A DNA stretch of 64,000 bases from Numida meleagris (Eukaryota; Chordata; Aves; Galliformes; Numididae): contig NC_034410.1 of NCBI RefSeq assembly GCF_002078875.1, positions 82,713,258 to 82,777,257 of the forward strand, read 5' to 3'. Shown piece by piece: positions 63,863 through 64,000 of this stretch (positions are counted from its first letter, which is position 1; every line of letters starts with the position of its first letter). A model generated the notes under the pieces. The model was not told the DNA's origin and ran no database searches. It saw only the letters and a program-made list of their open reading frames with translations. Both the position numbers and the translations under genes were made by a program.

Positions 63863-64000
63863 AGCTCATTCTCTCCCACACCTACGCTTTGGCAGGGCTT
63901 TTGCCAGCTTAGGGCTAGGTTCTTCTTCAGCCACCCCCCTATATTCAACGGGGTTGAGACCACTGATGTCAACCTCACTGACACCAGAGAACTTATTTAT

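Larger units (their letters stand above)
63432..64000 (-). other. Intron, start lies beyond the window
   Basis: Upstream of the first exon seen. It contains the CR1 at 63584-63760 and the C run at 63819-63862; the remainder shows nothing I can name. Confidence 0.7.

Overview
The window looks like avian, probably galliform (chicken-like), nuclear DNA. Seven CR1 LINE 3' ends are present, with the bird-type octamer tail (tcatagaatcatagaat or its complement), in both orientations. The background is AT-rich and CpG-poor with sparse repeats and long non-coding stretches. I see no prokaryotic operons, CRISPR array, rRNA, tRNA, insertion sequence or complete long ORF. The longest open frames, about 145 to 195 codons, behave like chance openings or like CR1 polymerase remnants.

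The main content is part of one multi-exon protein-coding gene on the minus strand, running from about 63.4 kb down to 4.8 kb. I assembled it by hand from exon-sized open segments with good splice signals and matching intron phases. In transcript order the core exons are 63358-63431, 54304-54429, 44250-44312, 36690-36721 (32-nt microexon), 31856-31960, 28210-28345, 27674-27751 and 4766-4929. They join without a frame break into about 259 codons. Both gene ends lie outside the window: the first exon enters in phase 1 and the last leaves in phase 2. Further phase-compatible cassettes (38753-38803, 36147-36200 and a mutually exclusive candidate at 45625-45692), an alternative donor at 63316 and a tandem NAGNAG acceptor at 31957/31960 suggest heavy alternative splicing.

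The encoded stretch is rich in Ser, Thr, Pro and Glu, with Ser-Pro sites, a basic RKLTRQYS motif followed by acidic DEDD, a short poly-Ala tract and an acidic leucine motif (DLLMDF). It has no transmembrane or signal segment. It reads like the disordered middle of a cytoplasmic scaffold or regulatory protein, but I do not recognise the family and assign no symbol.

Layout: 1-4.8 kb, non-coding with one CR1; 4.8-27.7 kb, a 22.7-kb intron holding a long CR1 3' end, a CR1 scrap, a (GA)23 run and enhancer-like stretches; 27.7-36.7 kb, the exon-dense part; 36.7-63.4 kb, long introns with candidate cassettes, a perfect 15-bp hairpin and two CR1 scraps; 63.4-64 kb, intron with a CR1 and a 44-base C run.
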